In this document: positions 31,101 to 44,747 of the stretch, one piece after another | Position numbering within the stretch: the first letter of the stretch is position 1 | Layout of the letters: every line of letters begins with the position of its first letter | Source of the DNA: Chlamydomonas reinhardtii | Lineage: Eukaryota > Chlorophyta > Chlorophyceae > Chlamydomonadales > Chlamydomonadaceae | Length of the DNA: 64,000 nucleotides | Assembly (NCBI RefSeq): GCF_000002595.2 | Contig: NC_057012.1 | Span: 7,434,676 to 7,498,675, forward strand | Direction: 5' to 3' | Notes under the pieces: generated by a model | What the model saw: the letters and a program-made list of their open reading frames with translations, nothing else | The model's database searches: none | What the model was told of the DNA's origin: nothing | Translations under genes and position numbers: made by a program

Positions 31101-34100
31101 CGTGCGGTGGGAGTGTGCAGGCACGGAAGCACATTGTATCTCACTGAATGATGATGCTCATGGCAATACCGATAGCAACAGCCCCTCGCGCAAATCGTTG
31201 CCCAGACCCACCGCCGTCGCCCGCGCGCGCGTAGCCCTCTAGAAGCGCGCCCGCCCGCGCTGCCGCCGCCTCTGCTGCCGGCCCTCCTGCTCCCAACAGC
31301 GGCAGCAGTGCGACGTCCCAGGCGGCAGCCGCGTCCATGAGGCCAGTCCACAGCCCCGCCGAGGCGGCCGCGGCCTCAGCAGCGGCAGTCGCGGCGGCAG
31401 CCTCCGCCTGTGCCAACGAGCGGGAGCAGACCGTCTGCATACGATGCGCCGCGCGAGAGCGCAGACCAAGTCCCCTCAGCACGCTCGCTGGGAGCTGACC
31501 ATACAGACATATGCACATGGCGTCTACAAGATTACAGCACCCCATAAGCCCCAGGTCCCCCGGCCTGGTACGCAGGTCTAAAGCGTCTGCCATGCCGCCC
31601 CTTATGGTTGGCTGAGCAAGTCGCGAAAACAGGTTTGTTGCTGCGGACAAGGACAGTAACCGCATTCCAATTACGCGTGTATACACCAGAACGCACGCCA
31701 GAAGCCTGGCCCCTATCCATCCGCCACGGCCATACGTCGCACCCCACTCACGCCGCCGCCGGCCGCCGCCTCCTCCTCCGCCGCCTCCGCCGCCTGGCGC
31801 TCCGCCTCCGCGCTGGCCGCCAGCAGGGCCGGCAGCCGCACGTCTCGCAGCAGCGCCAGCAGCTCCTCCTGCACCGCCCTGTGGTGGGGGTGGGGGTGCC
31901 GGGGCACGGTGTGCGGAGTGGGTGCGGGAGCGTGCGACAACAGATACGTCATGCATACGTGCACATATACCCAGGCACAACGCCAACATATGTGCGCCAC
32001 AGCACAAACTCCTGCACAGCAACGGAGTGCCAGCGCGCACTGCACTTGGCCCCACCGTGTAAACTCGGCGGGCATGTTGTAGTGTGGCTTGAGCTGCGAG
32101 GATTCGGGCCGGGGACGTTGGAGCGGGAATGAAAAGGTTTGGTGAGGGCTTGGCAATGCCACGGGCTGGTGGGAGCGCGGCTGCATCGCACAGGCCATCA
32201 ATGCGGGAGGCAGCAGGCGCAACAGGGCTGCCGCCAGGCCCTGCCTACCTGCAGGCAGGCTAGCATGTCGTCCAACGCCGCCAGGCAGTGGCCGTGCCGC
32301 CGCAGCCAGGACAGCGCGGTGGCGAACAGCCAGGCGGGCCGGTCCAGCCGGCCGGTGCCGGAGGCCGCGCCGGGGTGGAAGTGGGAGCGCAGCCGGCGCG
32401 ACACCGGCTCGGCTAGAACCTGGGCAGCGGCGGGCCAGAGGGGGCGCAGGGCCAGCCGGTTCAGGACTTAACGGTTGGTCGCCTTCCGCAACACCACCTC
32501 TGTAAACCCCGCGCTAAACGTGTAGCTTCAGGACAGAAATGCTGCACACAGCCGCGCCTCACGCACCTGGGCCGCCCACAGCAGCGGCTTGGCGGGCTCC
32601 GCCTCCTCCTCGCCCTCGCCGCCCTCCGGGCCCTCCTGCTCGCCTTCATCGTCCTCGTACCCAGAGCCCGCAGAGCCGCGGCCGCGCCGCTGCGAGCACC
32701 GACATAAGGGAGCCGAAAGCTGTGAGAACACGTCATGCGCACCACTTGCAATGCCGCGTATCCTGCCTCCCGAGGCCTAAACGCCCCCTGCTCGCCAGAG
32801 CATTTCGCCACCGCCACCGCATTCCGCAATGCGGGTCCGCCAAGCCGCCTGCCCGCGCACCTGCGGCCCCGCCAGCAGCCTCAGGAAGGCGGGCCGCTGC
32901 TCCACCGCCATCTGGAAGTGCGTGAGCGCAGTCAGAACGCCCACCTGCGGGGGCAGGCAATGACCGAAATCCAGGAATCGTGTCCTTGCAAAATGAATAA
33001 TGGCCACACGCTCTCAGCCGTGTCCACACGCTTCCACACCCAAGCTTGCACACGCCCTCTGCACCTACCAGGCGCCGCGCCAGCACCGGGTGCGCCTCAA
33101 AGCCCGCGAAAGCGCCGTCGCCATCTCCTGCTGGTGCTCCCGCCGCCTTCGTAAACTCTGGGCCTGGTCCCGCTCCAGCCTCCACGCCCGCCTCCGCCTC
33201 GGCCAGCGGCGGCGGCCAGCGCAGTGCCGTGAGCAGCTCCGCCGCCTCGCGCCGCAGCCGGCCTGCCAGTGCCGACCCCACGCCCGCCAGCCGCCGGCTC
33301 AGAGGGCCCTCCAGCGCGGCGGCCCCCAAAGCCGTTGAGGAGGCGTCAGCGCCAGCGTCCACGGCGTCGCTGCTCCCACCGCTGGTGCCCAGCTGCCGCA
33401 GCAAGACCTCAGCAGAGCCACAGTGCTCTCGCAGAGCCTCCACCTGTGCGACAAGAAAGGTGTAAAGAGGAGGACTGCTGGACGTGCACATGCTTGGTAG
33501 GCGCGCATCAGTGGTCATAGGCGCGATGGCGACCGCAGTTGAGGGCATGTCTTCGGCAGGCACGTCTGGACTGTTAACCCGTGACAGCCACGCGCACCTG
33601 CGCCGCCGCGTTGGAGATGGCGGTGGTGACGGCGTATGCCGCGCTCACGTACTCCGCCTCGGCCGCCTCGCCGGACGCCACCGCGGCCGGGTCGTGGTCG
33701 GCACCGCCCTCAGATGCCCCCGGCGGCGGCAGCGACAGCGCCTCAAAAGCGGACAGCACGCGGCCGGCCTCGCGCGCCGACTCAGCAGCAGCCTGTGTTG
33801 CGGTCCACCAGCGAGTCCGTCAGTTCGGAAGTGCGCATTGGGAAACCGCCGGGCGCGCGGTGTGATGCATGGCGTGTTGCTACGGATGAATTGACAATCA
33901 GGTATGGCAGCCCACCTTTATCAAACCCACACTCTACTTCCTGCCGCCTCACCTTGAGCATGAGCAGGTAGTGCCGCGCCTGGCCCGCCACGTCCATGGC
34001 CACCACCATGCCGGGCACGTCGCCCGGCACCTGTGCGCCGCCCTCGGGCCCTGCGCCCTCATGCCCTGGTGTCGTCACAGGCGCTGCCACCGGGCCTGAC

Positions 34101-35128
34101 GGGTCGTAGTCAGGGTCTAGCGCAGCAAGGGCTGTCGCCGCGCATTGCGCCACCCACGACCGATACTGACCCCGCTGCTGCTGCAGCAGAGACAGCATGC
34201 CCTCAGGATCCGACGGCCAGCCGGCCGCGGTGCTGGCAGCAGCGTCACCGCCCCCGTCGCCCCCGTCGTAGGAAGCTTCGCCACGGCTGTCATAGCCGCC
34301 GCCGTCGTCCATGGCACCGACTGCGGCGCCGTAGCCGGCAGCTGCCGCCGCCGCCTCGGCGTGGCCCGCCGGGTCATCCCCGCACTGCCCGTACTGATAC
34401 CGCCCGGCCTCGCCGTCTTCGTACAGCTGCTCGCCATCCGCGTCATAGTATCGCCTTTGCTGTTGCTGCTGCTGGTGCTTGCCGCCATTGGCCATGGCGA
34501 CCTGGTTCAGGCGGCTGGGGCCTGCGCCTGAGCCGCGCCCACCGCCGTAGTTATCTTCTGGTTGATACTGATGCTGCTGTTCGGGCGGGTAGGGTCCCTC
34601 CTCGGACACCGCCGCTGGCAACATGCCGTTCAGGCTGCTGCCACCAACACTACGGCCGCTTGCCACACTGCCGGTGTGTGTAGCGTAGGAGCCGGTTGAG
34701 CCCCGTCGAGAGGGAGAGGCGATGCCTACTGCTGCGCCGTACGCGTGTGGGAGGTTGCTCCCAGTCCCCGGACAGATGCCGTGCCCTGACGCCGGGCCTC
34801 CTCCACTGCTGCCTATGCCGCCTAGAGATGGTCGGACCCAAGAAGCGAATGAGCCAGCCGAACGGCTGTCCGGTGCCCCACTCTCGTCAAGGGTCAGCGA
34901 CGCGCTGGACCAGCGGTGGCCGGCGCCCTGGGTGCCGGTGGGACTGATTCCCGGATGATTGACTCCGCTATCAGCAGTGAAAGGCAGCAGTCCGTCGTGT
35001 GCGTCCGCGTCGCTGTCTAGCGCTTCTTGATAAGTGGGATGTTGAGCAAGTGCTAGCGTTCCTGGACCTGCGTCGCGGACTGTCGATTGTGTATATTTGC
35101 AGTGACCCTCGCTGGTTCCAGGGTCCAT
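28112..35128 (-). CDS. RINT1/MAG2/TIP20 family vesicle-tethering protein
   Basis: Sixteen minus-strand exons keep phase throughout (about 1448 residues): 35128-33953, 33792-33598, 33443-33069, 32944-32861, 32689-32567, 32419-32249, 31868-31752, 31434-31212, 31079-30790, 30671-30330, 30129-29645, 29440-29254, 29100-28971, 28834-28613, 28477-28401, 28261-28112. Family landmarks: RRLRSHFHPG with DRPAWLFATALSWL near residue 660-690 (the HF...RPEW signature), LWTGLMDAAAAWDVAL, FADVWRGAALSINRFVF,, GARQFAADVSGL, and a closing MTVLSPLQIMNVIEHR like the LSP...V/L..R end of the family. These proteins belong to the Dsl1/NRZ complex that tethers Golgi-derived vesicles at the ER. The first 340 or so residues are a Gly/Gln/Ser-rich extension absent from plant MAG2 (about 800 residues). 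The end is uncertain: reading through gives the stop at 28112, but a GTGCGA donor at 28169 is possible. Confidence 0.82.
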
Positions 35129-35952
35129 AGCCCCGATGCAGGAGGCGCAGATGTTGATTCACGTCGGATCAGTGGCCGCAGACTTTTTAGCTTGTAAAGG
35201 AAGCTGATGTCACATGTGAGGTTGTATGCTCTTGAACAGCCAAAGTATGCCTATGATTCGCGAAAAGATGTTGGCTTCCTCCACTCTGAGGGTCGAGCCG
35301 AGGAGAGCTTCAACTCCGCAGCGTGAAAATACGTAAATCCATTTGGTCGGATAGGATATGGCCGACATTATACCCCGCGTCCGCGCAACAAGAGCGGGGC
35401 GTGTTGCATGGGCCACCCCCACTCCCTACCCTGGCACCGGTGGGCATTCTCCTCCTTTCTCCTTCACGTCATTCAGCAGCAAATAATCAATAATTGGCTC
35501 ATGGCGGTGATATTGGGCAATACTGGGAGGTACAAAGCGTCCAGGCCCGCTGTCCAGCAACGTGCGCTTTAGCTGTATACGGCAGTGCATGGTCATCTGA
35601 TGCGCCGTGGCACAGCTGCGGGGCAAACGGCCTCCGCCACGGGTTGTCGATGGGGCGCCATGTGCTTCCCTGGACACGGTCAGTTATAACTGCTGGTCCA
35701 TGACGACGGCACACGTGCGTTGATTAGGATGGCGGAGCTATGCCGTGCGCGTTTTACTGCTGTGCTTAAATTTATTTGGTTTCACGTTGTGGTCCAGTGC
35801 ATGGCAACCCCACTGCTGACGGGAGCGCGTGGAATCCAGTAAGTGGCAGTGTGCTGGACCCAGACTCCGTCGCAAACCGCATGGAAAACCTGAGGGCGGT
35901 GGGGAAACACTACTTAAATGACAAGATAAGTGGTTCCCCCCGCATGGGAAAA
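35129..35952. other. Upstream region of the RINT1-like gene
   Basis: Likely promoter and 5' UTR of the minus-strand gene, followed by DNA with no supported exon. Confidence 0.4.
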
Positions 35953-36165
35953 GCCACGTCTCTAGTCTGAGGCCGCAAGCGTCTACCTCATCTCCCGGAC
36001 ATAGCCGGGGTCATTTCGTACAGGCACGGCCCGCCATGTGTCAAGGTGTGTCCCGCTGCCAAGCACAAGCACAGCCAGCACAGGACAACCAAACGCAGGA
36101 AATCCTCTAGCCACAACACTCCTCACTGCTGCGGCCTACCTCATACTGTGCTGCGCTATGATTGC
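35953..36165. repeat. Dispersed repeat, copy B (uninterrupted)
   Basis: Same orientation as 3132-3545. It provides the empty-site sequence that reveals the 188-bp insertion in copy A. Confidence 0.75.
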
Positions 36166-38113
36166 CGGCAAAGACTGCTAACCAGCTCGTGAACTGCGTC
36201 AGCAGGTCCCTCTTGTAACCAATGCAATCTAACCAGACACCGGCCGGCCGGCCTCAACCTGCGCGGCAGCGCCGCTTTTTGGGCGACGCCGCGCTGTCCT
36301 CCTCCACGTACGTGGCCTTGCTTGCAACCTACCTGAGCTTTCTACCGCCCCCCGTCTCCCAAGCTATTACGTGTATGTGTTGAGAGAGGTCAAGGTTGGA
36401 ATACGTTAGGTAGGATGGAAACACACGATCATGCGTGGTATCCCGCGTGCGTGACAAACTGATAACACAAAGATCAACTCGTCCTCAACTTTAAGATTCG
36501 CTGTCGATGGTGCAGTGGTTGCAAGCGCAACAGAAGGAGAGCTGCAAAAGGGTCAATCAATTAATTAGTGCTGGTGGCGCATGTTGGTGTTGGCAGGATG
36601 GCAGCCGGGGAGCGTGATCATGAGTGTGATACCGTATGCCGGCCAGTTGATTGTGATAATGCATACGAAGTGGGGAACCGGCGCCCGTGCTGAGCAGGCC
36701 GTCTCTGCATTGACCCGGATTGACGGCAGTGCCTGGATAGCGATGGCGTTTACCGTCTGGATGAGGTAACATGTCTGCTGTGACCGCCTCCTGCTAACCG
36801 GCCTTCTATGCGTGCTAGCGACTACAACTTCTCTTCGTGTCGCGCACATTCGCGTTCGCATTTCGACAGCACTCCGCTAGCGATAGCGTGTGATTGGGAG
36901 TGTGTGTGCTGCAGCGTTGTGTGTACAGAGTATGGAAGACAGGTTCATGCTGTCCTCCCCAGCCGTCCGGCCTAGGCCCGTTGACGTAGGGAGCTAGGTG
37001 GATTGATCCTGTCTCAGCGCGCGCGAGCCCCAATTAACCGTCCTGAGTGGTCGTCTGTTCTAGGCGCAAACTTAACACATTGCTTCGGCGTGTGGGGACG
37101 CCGCGTTGGCAAGAGCCACGGATGGTCCTAATACCGTCGGGGCATGTCGCACCCGTGGAGGACACTGTAATTGGCGGCTGGGCAGCACTGTAACATGCAC
37201 AGACACGCGTAACCAGCTGCGCAGGGCCCGGGATAGTCAGGGGCGTCCGCGGCGGGGGCTGGGGAGTGCCATAGCTGCTGCACCACCGTCAGAAGCGCCA
37301 GGCTGGTCCAGAGCGAGGGATGACACGGGGCGGGGGAGGAATGGACAATTTGCCGATCCGATCACCCCGTGTCATACATTTCTCTAGCTAGCTGGCCTTA
37401 ATTTCAGGCAGGTGGGAACTTCGGGGACTGATCGTTCCAACGTAGACCATTCTCATAATCATGGCAGTTTCTTTGCTGGGACGTCCCAGCACTGCTGAAT
37501 GCCTGGGCAAGAAAACCGGCTGATTGGGGACGGCTTGGGCGGGGCGTCCCAAGTGCGCTGGAGCGCACTCCCGGGCCATCCTCCCCACCAACTGACTATA
37601 CCGGTCGGTACTGCTGTCCGTCGCAGGCGTGCACGCACTCGCTGCCCCTCGGGGTTCACTTTTACCCCATCGCCCCCGAAACTCCCAGCACCGAAGAACA
37701 TGCACGGCGTGTTCTGTTCACGGTGCAGCCGTGTGCAGTGACTCCGGCGTTAAATTGCTTGCGCCCTCAGTCCCTCTCGCTTGTGTAATTCAGCATACAC
37801 GGGGATCAACCTCTAAGAACTTGCCACCTTGCCCCTTGCTCTGGCCATCACGCCAGCCCTGTCCCCCCACACACAGTGTATCAGGGCTTGCTCTTACAGC
37901 GACAGCTCTCACCCCAGGGCACGCCCCATGGTCCACGCCCCATCACACCCCACCCCCATGGTCCAACGGTGCGAGTGTCCCGTGCACGGCCGTTGACGCG
38001 GATCGCAACATCCCGCATCTAAGTACCCATTCGCTAATATATATTACTGAATGGGATAAATGTAATACATACAAAGCACCCGAGACGGCGATACCGGTGT
38101 TTTCGCGCTGACC
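36166..38113. other. No gene recognised
   Basis: A 62-codon frame at 36581-36769 (PYAGQLIVIMHTKWGTG) has plausible composition but no splice context or family. An 11-bp inverted repeat ATGACACGGGG/CCCCGTGTCAT spans about 37320-37376. Otherwise nothing is supported. Confidence 0.4.
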
Positions 38114-40862
38114 ATGGCAAGTATAAGCCACTCGCACGGCAAGTATGAGCCACTCGCGGCAACAGATGTTTCAACCCAAGGCAAAGATTCAGCAGGTACA
38201 CCTGCGAGCTCGCTTTTCCAGGCATGGAAACTCGGTGGCATTTGCCTTCTGTGGCTCATGGCGTCAAGCACCATTATCTTAGTCAACAGAATCATCATGG
38301 TGCGAGCAGGGTTGTGTGTGGGGGGTTGGGTTATTCTGGGCTCCATGGTTTCCGATGTGCCCCTCGTCCGACTGCCCGCGTCACACACGCGGCAGGTGGA
38401 CCTGGACTTTAGTTACCCAATGGCCGTGGCTGCCATGGGCATGGGTTTTGCCAGCTGTGCTACGTGGCTGTGGTGCGACATGCTGAAGAAGGTGCCACCA
38501 CCGGAGGGCGTCACGGCACGGTTCTTCCTGACCCGCATCATGCCTGTGGGTGCGTGCGGAGGCCTTACCCTGTTCCTCGGGAGCTCTATGTGAGTGGTTG
38601 TGTGCAGGGACGGCCGCATGAAAACGATTAGGGGCTTGCGGACCAGGATAACTGCAGATCTGCGGGGTGAGGACTGTTTTGCACGGGGCGGTGTGTTCAT
38701 CACTAACGCGAACCAAAATGCAGGTACTTCCACCTGACGGTTGCATTCATCGAGATGTCGCGAGCGTCCATGCCGATTATGACTATGACTGCTCTGACAC
38801 TGGCAGGTGGGGCTGCAGCAGTCGTACAGTTATGTCAGGGCGCCCAATTCTTTGCTGCATGAGTAGTCGGAGCGGCAACCGTGCATGCGTGCGACGTGCA
38901 GGAATGGAGATTCCCACACGGCAAGTGGTAGCAGCCGTGACTGTTGTGGGCATCGGGTCTGCTATCGCGGCATACGGCGAGGTACGGCGGGGGGATGCGA
39001 TGACATTGAGCCACAACCGTATGTCTGGTGTTACTCCCCGTGACGATGGCGGGTGGCAGGCTTTCCCAAGCAGTCCCTTATTGCTGCTTTCCACACCTGT
39101 CACCACAAGTGCCCGTGAGCATCAGCAATTGCGCAAACCATATTGTGTACCCGCCCTGTGGTTGCAGATCAATTTGTCGCTGGTGGGCGGGCTGCTGGCG
39201 CTTGGTAATCTCACCATGGAGTCCGCGCGCATGGTTATGACTCAGTTTCTGTTGGTGGGCTGCAACATGCACCCCCTGCAGGTAGGTGCGTGCGTGTGTA
39301 TGTGTGGGAGTATGTGCAAGTGTTTGCGCAAGAGGCCTATTGTATTCATTAGCGCAGGCGTCGCACATGACCATGTTCTGGCCACCTAGCACTACAATGG
39401 CCGGCATCCATGCACCTGCTACACGTGCCTACTGCCTACTGCATCCTACATCCGTGCGCAAACTTGCTTGTGCAGAGCCTCAAGCTCACTGCGCCCGCCA
39501 CTACAATCACACTTCTGGCGGGTTCTATGTTGAGTGAGCTGCCAGACATGCGGTCAAGTGGCGCTTTTGGTATTGTGCGCAGGTGAGACCTACCGTGTTG
39601 CAGTAATCGCCAACGCCAGGTTGCCCGCGAACACAGTCGGCAACAGCCGAAGGCCGCAAATATCCACCGCTGTAACCGTGCAGGTACCCACTTCAGTTCC
39701 TGCTTGCCGCCTCCATGGGCCTCGTGGTGAACATCCTGTCAGTGGTGATCATCAAGATGGCGTCAGCAACAACGCTGAAGGTGGGCTAATGAGCAGTGGG
39801 AGCGAGATTTAGCAGTGGGCCGTTGTAAACCGTTGACCGTTGGTGGGGTTTACACGCTCAGGCGCCGGCGGAACACCACAGCATGCAGCCACGGCAGCCA
39901 TGGGGCAAGGCGCCACAGCGACAATGTATCGTGCTGGCGCAACGTGAAGGCACGCACGGTAGCAATCTTGTCCCGGTAAGCATTCTGCTCATCGGCAATG
40001 CGCCGTCACCACCCAACCCCGTGCAGGTCCTTGCAGCAGTGCGCGGCCCACTTGTGGTGTTGTTTGGAGTCATGCTGTTTTCGGAGCACGTCACCCTCCT
40101 CGAATCCTTCGGCTATTCCATGTGAGTGGGTAACCTGTTTGGTGTGGACACTGCATGCGACCGCACAGCGTTTACCGGTGCGTTGGCTTGCCCCTTCCCC
40201 CGAAGGGGTAGGGGCAGAAGCCCTTGCGGTTGCATCGAGTCCCAGTCGAAGGAAAGCGTTGCGCCAGGGGACAGGGGAGGCGAGACCAGGGGAGGCGAAC
40301 CTTGCACAGCTCCTAGCGTCTAGTGGAGGCGCAATACATGGGTTCCCTTGCGGGCCGCCGTCCTTCGATGACCCTGCGTCGAGATAGCAAATTAACTGGA
40401 GAAACGTCTTTCCTGGTCCCGGTCGTTCTGCTGGACAGCCCTTTCACAGTTCCCGGAGTGGTGTGTGGCAGGGGAGGTCAGCGCGAGGGCGGTTGAGGGG
40501 GAAGGGGCAAGCCGGGGTACTGCGTAGCGGTTCTCTGGCCCAGGCCCGCCTCGTGCCACCACTCCGTGACTCAACTTGCACATGCCTGCAGAGCGCTTGT
40601 GGGCTTTGTGTGGTACCAGTTCGCCCTTAATGCCCGATTCAAGGCGCCACCGGCATCGCCACAAGTCACGGTAACAAAAGAACAGCTGTCGCCGCCCCGA
40701 CATGAAGGGCACGATGGGCGACAAAGCCGACAATCAAAGGCGCATCCGGACATGTCCAAACCGCTCATCCCGGCAACAGACGTGGACAACGGATCCACCC
40801 GCGGCGGGGGCGAAGGTCACCGGGGGATAGCCGTGGACAGTGCTGCCGCCGGAAAATCTTAG
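38114..40862 (+). CDS. Triose-phosphate/nucleotide-sugar transporter family (TPT/DMT) membrane protein
   Basis: Nine exons join in phase to 408 residues: 38114-38299, 38396-38589, 38724-38806, 38902-38981, 39168-39281, 39476-39582, 39684-39780, 40027-40121, 40592-40862. Hydrophobic helices alternate with family motifs: LMASSTIILVNRIIM (N-terminal helix, as in xxILVNKxxM), FSYPMAVAAMGM, YFHLTVAFIEMSRASMPIMT (helix 4 of the family), AAYGE, ESARMVMTQFLL, YPLQFLLAASMGLVVN, and VLAAVRGPLVV ending in GYSIALVGFVWYQ. About nine or ten membrane segments are expected. The soluble C-terminal tail is hydrophilic. Close relatives exchange sugar nucleotides or phosphorylated sugars across Golgi or plastid membranes. 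No plastid transit peptide is obvious, which favours an endomembrane location (inference). The substrate cannot be read from sequence. Confidence 0.87.
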
Positions 40863-41343
40863 ACACGTGAGCCTGCGCGGGAGCGGCTTCAAGAGCGGCT
40901 GGCCGTATTGCTTAGTTGCCTGCATTCGGCGATACACGCATCACAAGGGTCTGCTGCGTCAGGGTTGGCGCCCGGGGCTGTGGCTTTGTCCTTTTGTCGG
41001 GCTGTTGTCTTGGCTGTTGTATTAGTCTCATTTGTGGTGGGCAGTAATTACGCAGCTCCGTTGTACTTCCGGTGGGCAACCGATTGAAGAGAAGCTCGCT
41101 GAGATAAGTTTGAGAATGATTGAGCGGAATGGGACCCCTGGCGTGGCGTGTCAAGTCCAGCACCCCTGGCGGCACCGTCACTGCCATCAGGCTGTCGGGC
41201 ACCCCTGGCCTTTCCTGAAAGCTATCGTAGTGCAATTAACACGTTTATGAACTGTGCAGAAAAGTCACCACACAGGCACAGCCGAAGAATTCAGGGGTCC
41301 TGCTCGTGATTGCCTTTTTTACCTGCTTGCGAAGTAATTTGGC
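40863..41343. other. Intergenic spacer between transporter and aminotransferase
   Basis: Holds the transporter 3' UTR and the promoter/5' UTR of the next gene in about 480 bp. No separate feature seen. Confidence 0.5.
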
Positions 41344-44355
<3,012 letters not shown>

Positions 44356-44747
44356 GTGTGCGCGGGATGCGCATGACTGTGTACCGTAGAGTTGACGTCA
44401 GCTGGAAGTGGTTTGATTGCAGTGACGAAGGCCGTGTGGGGTTGTGACGCCTGAAGTTCAAGTCCAGGGTCGGGGTGGAACAGTGACCAGGACTGGAACA
44501 GGGTGGCGTTCTACGGCCAGGAGCTCGCGGTTTGATGCGACGGGGTTGAGATTTGACGAAGTCACGATGGAGCATGGTGACCTTCGACGCCAAAGACACT
44601 GAGCCCTACCACGAATATGACAATCCATACGCATCGACTGCGTGTTTGTTGCCATCTACCTGTGTTCCCTGCTGAGGTGGTCCCTTGTCCTAAACCTGCT
44701 CAAGGATGAGCTCGTAGGATACTCACTAACAATAACATTTCTTGACA
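44356..44747. other. Intergenic spacer
   Basis: About 390 bp between the aminotransferase stop and the next ATG. No motif stands out. Confidence 0.45.

Noticed and set aside
37320-37376. 11-bp inverted repeat as a terminator hairpin
   Set aside because: Bacterial-type terminators are not expected in this nuclear DNA and no gene ends there.
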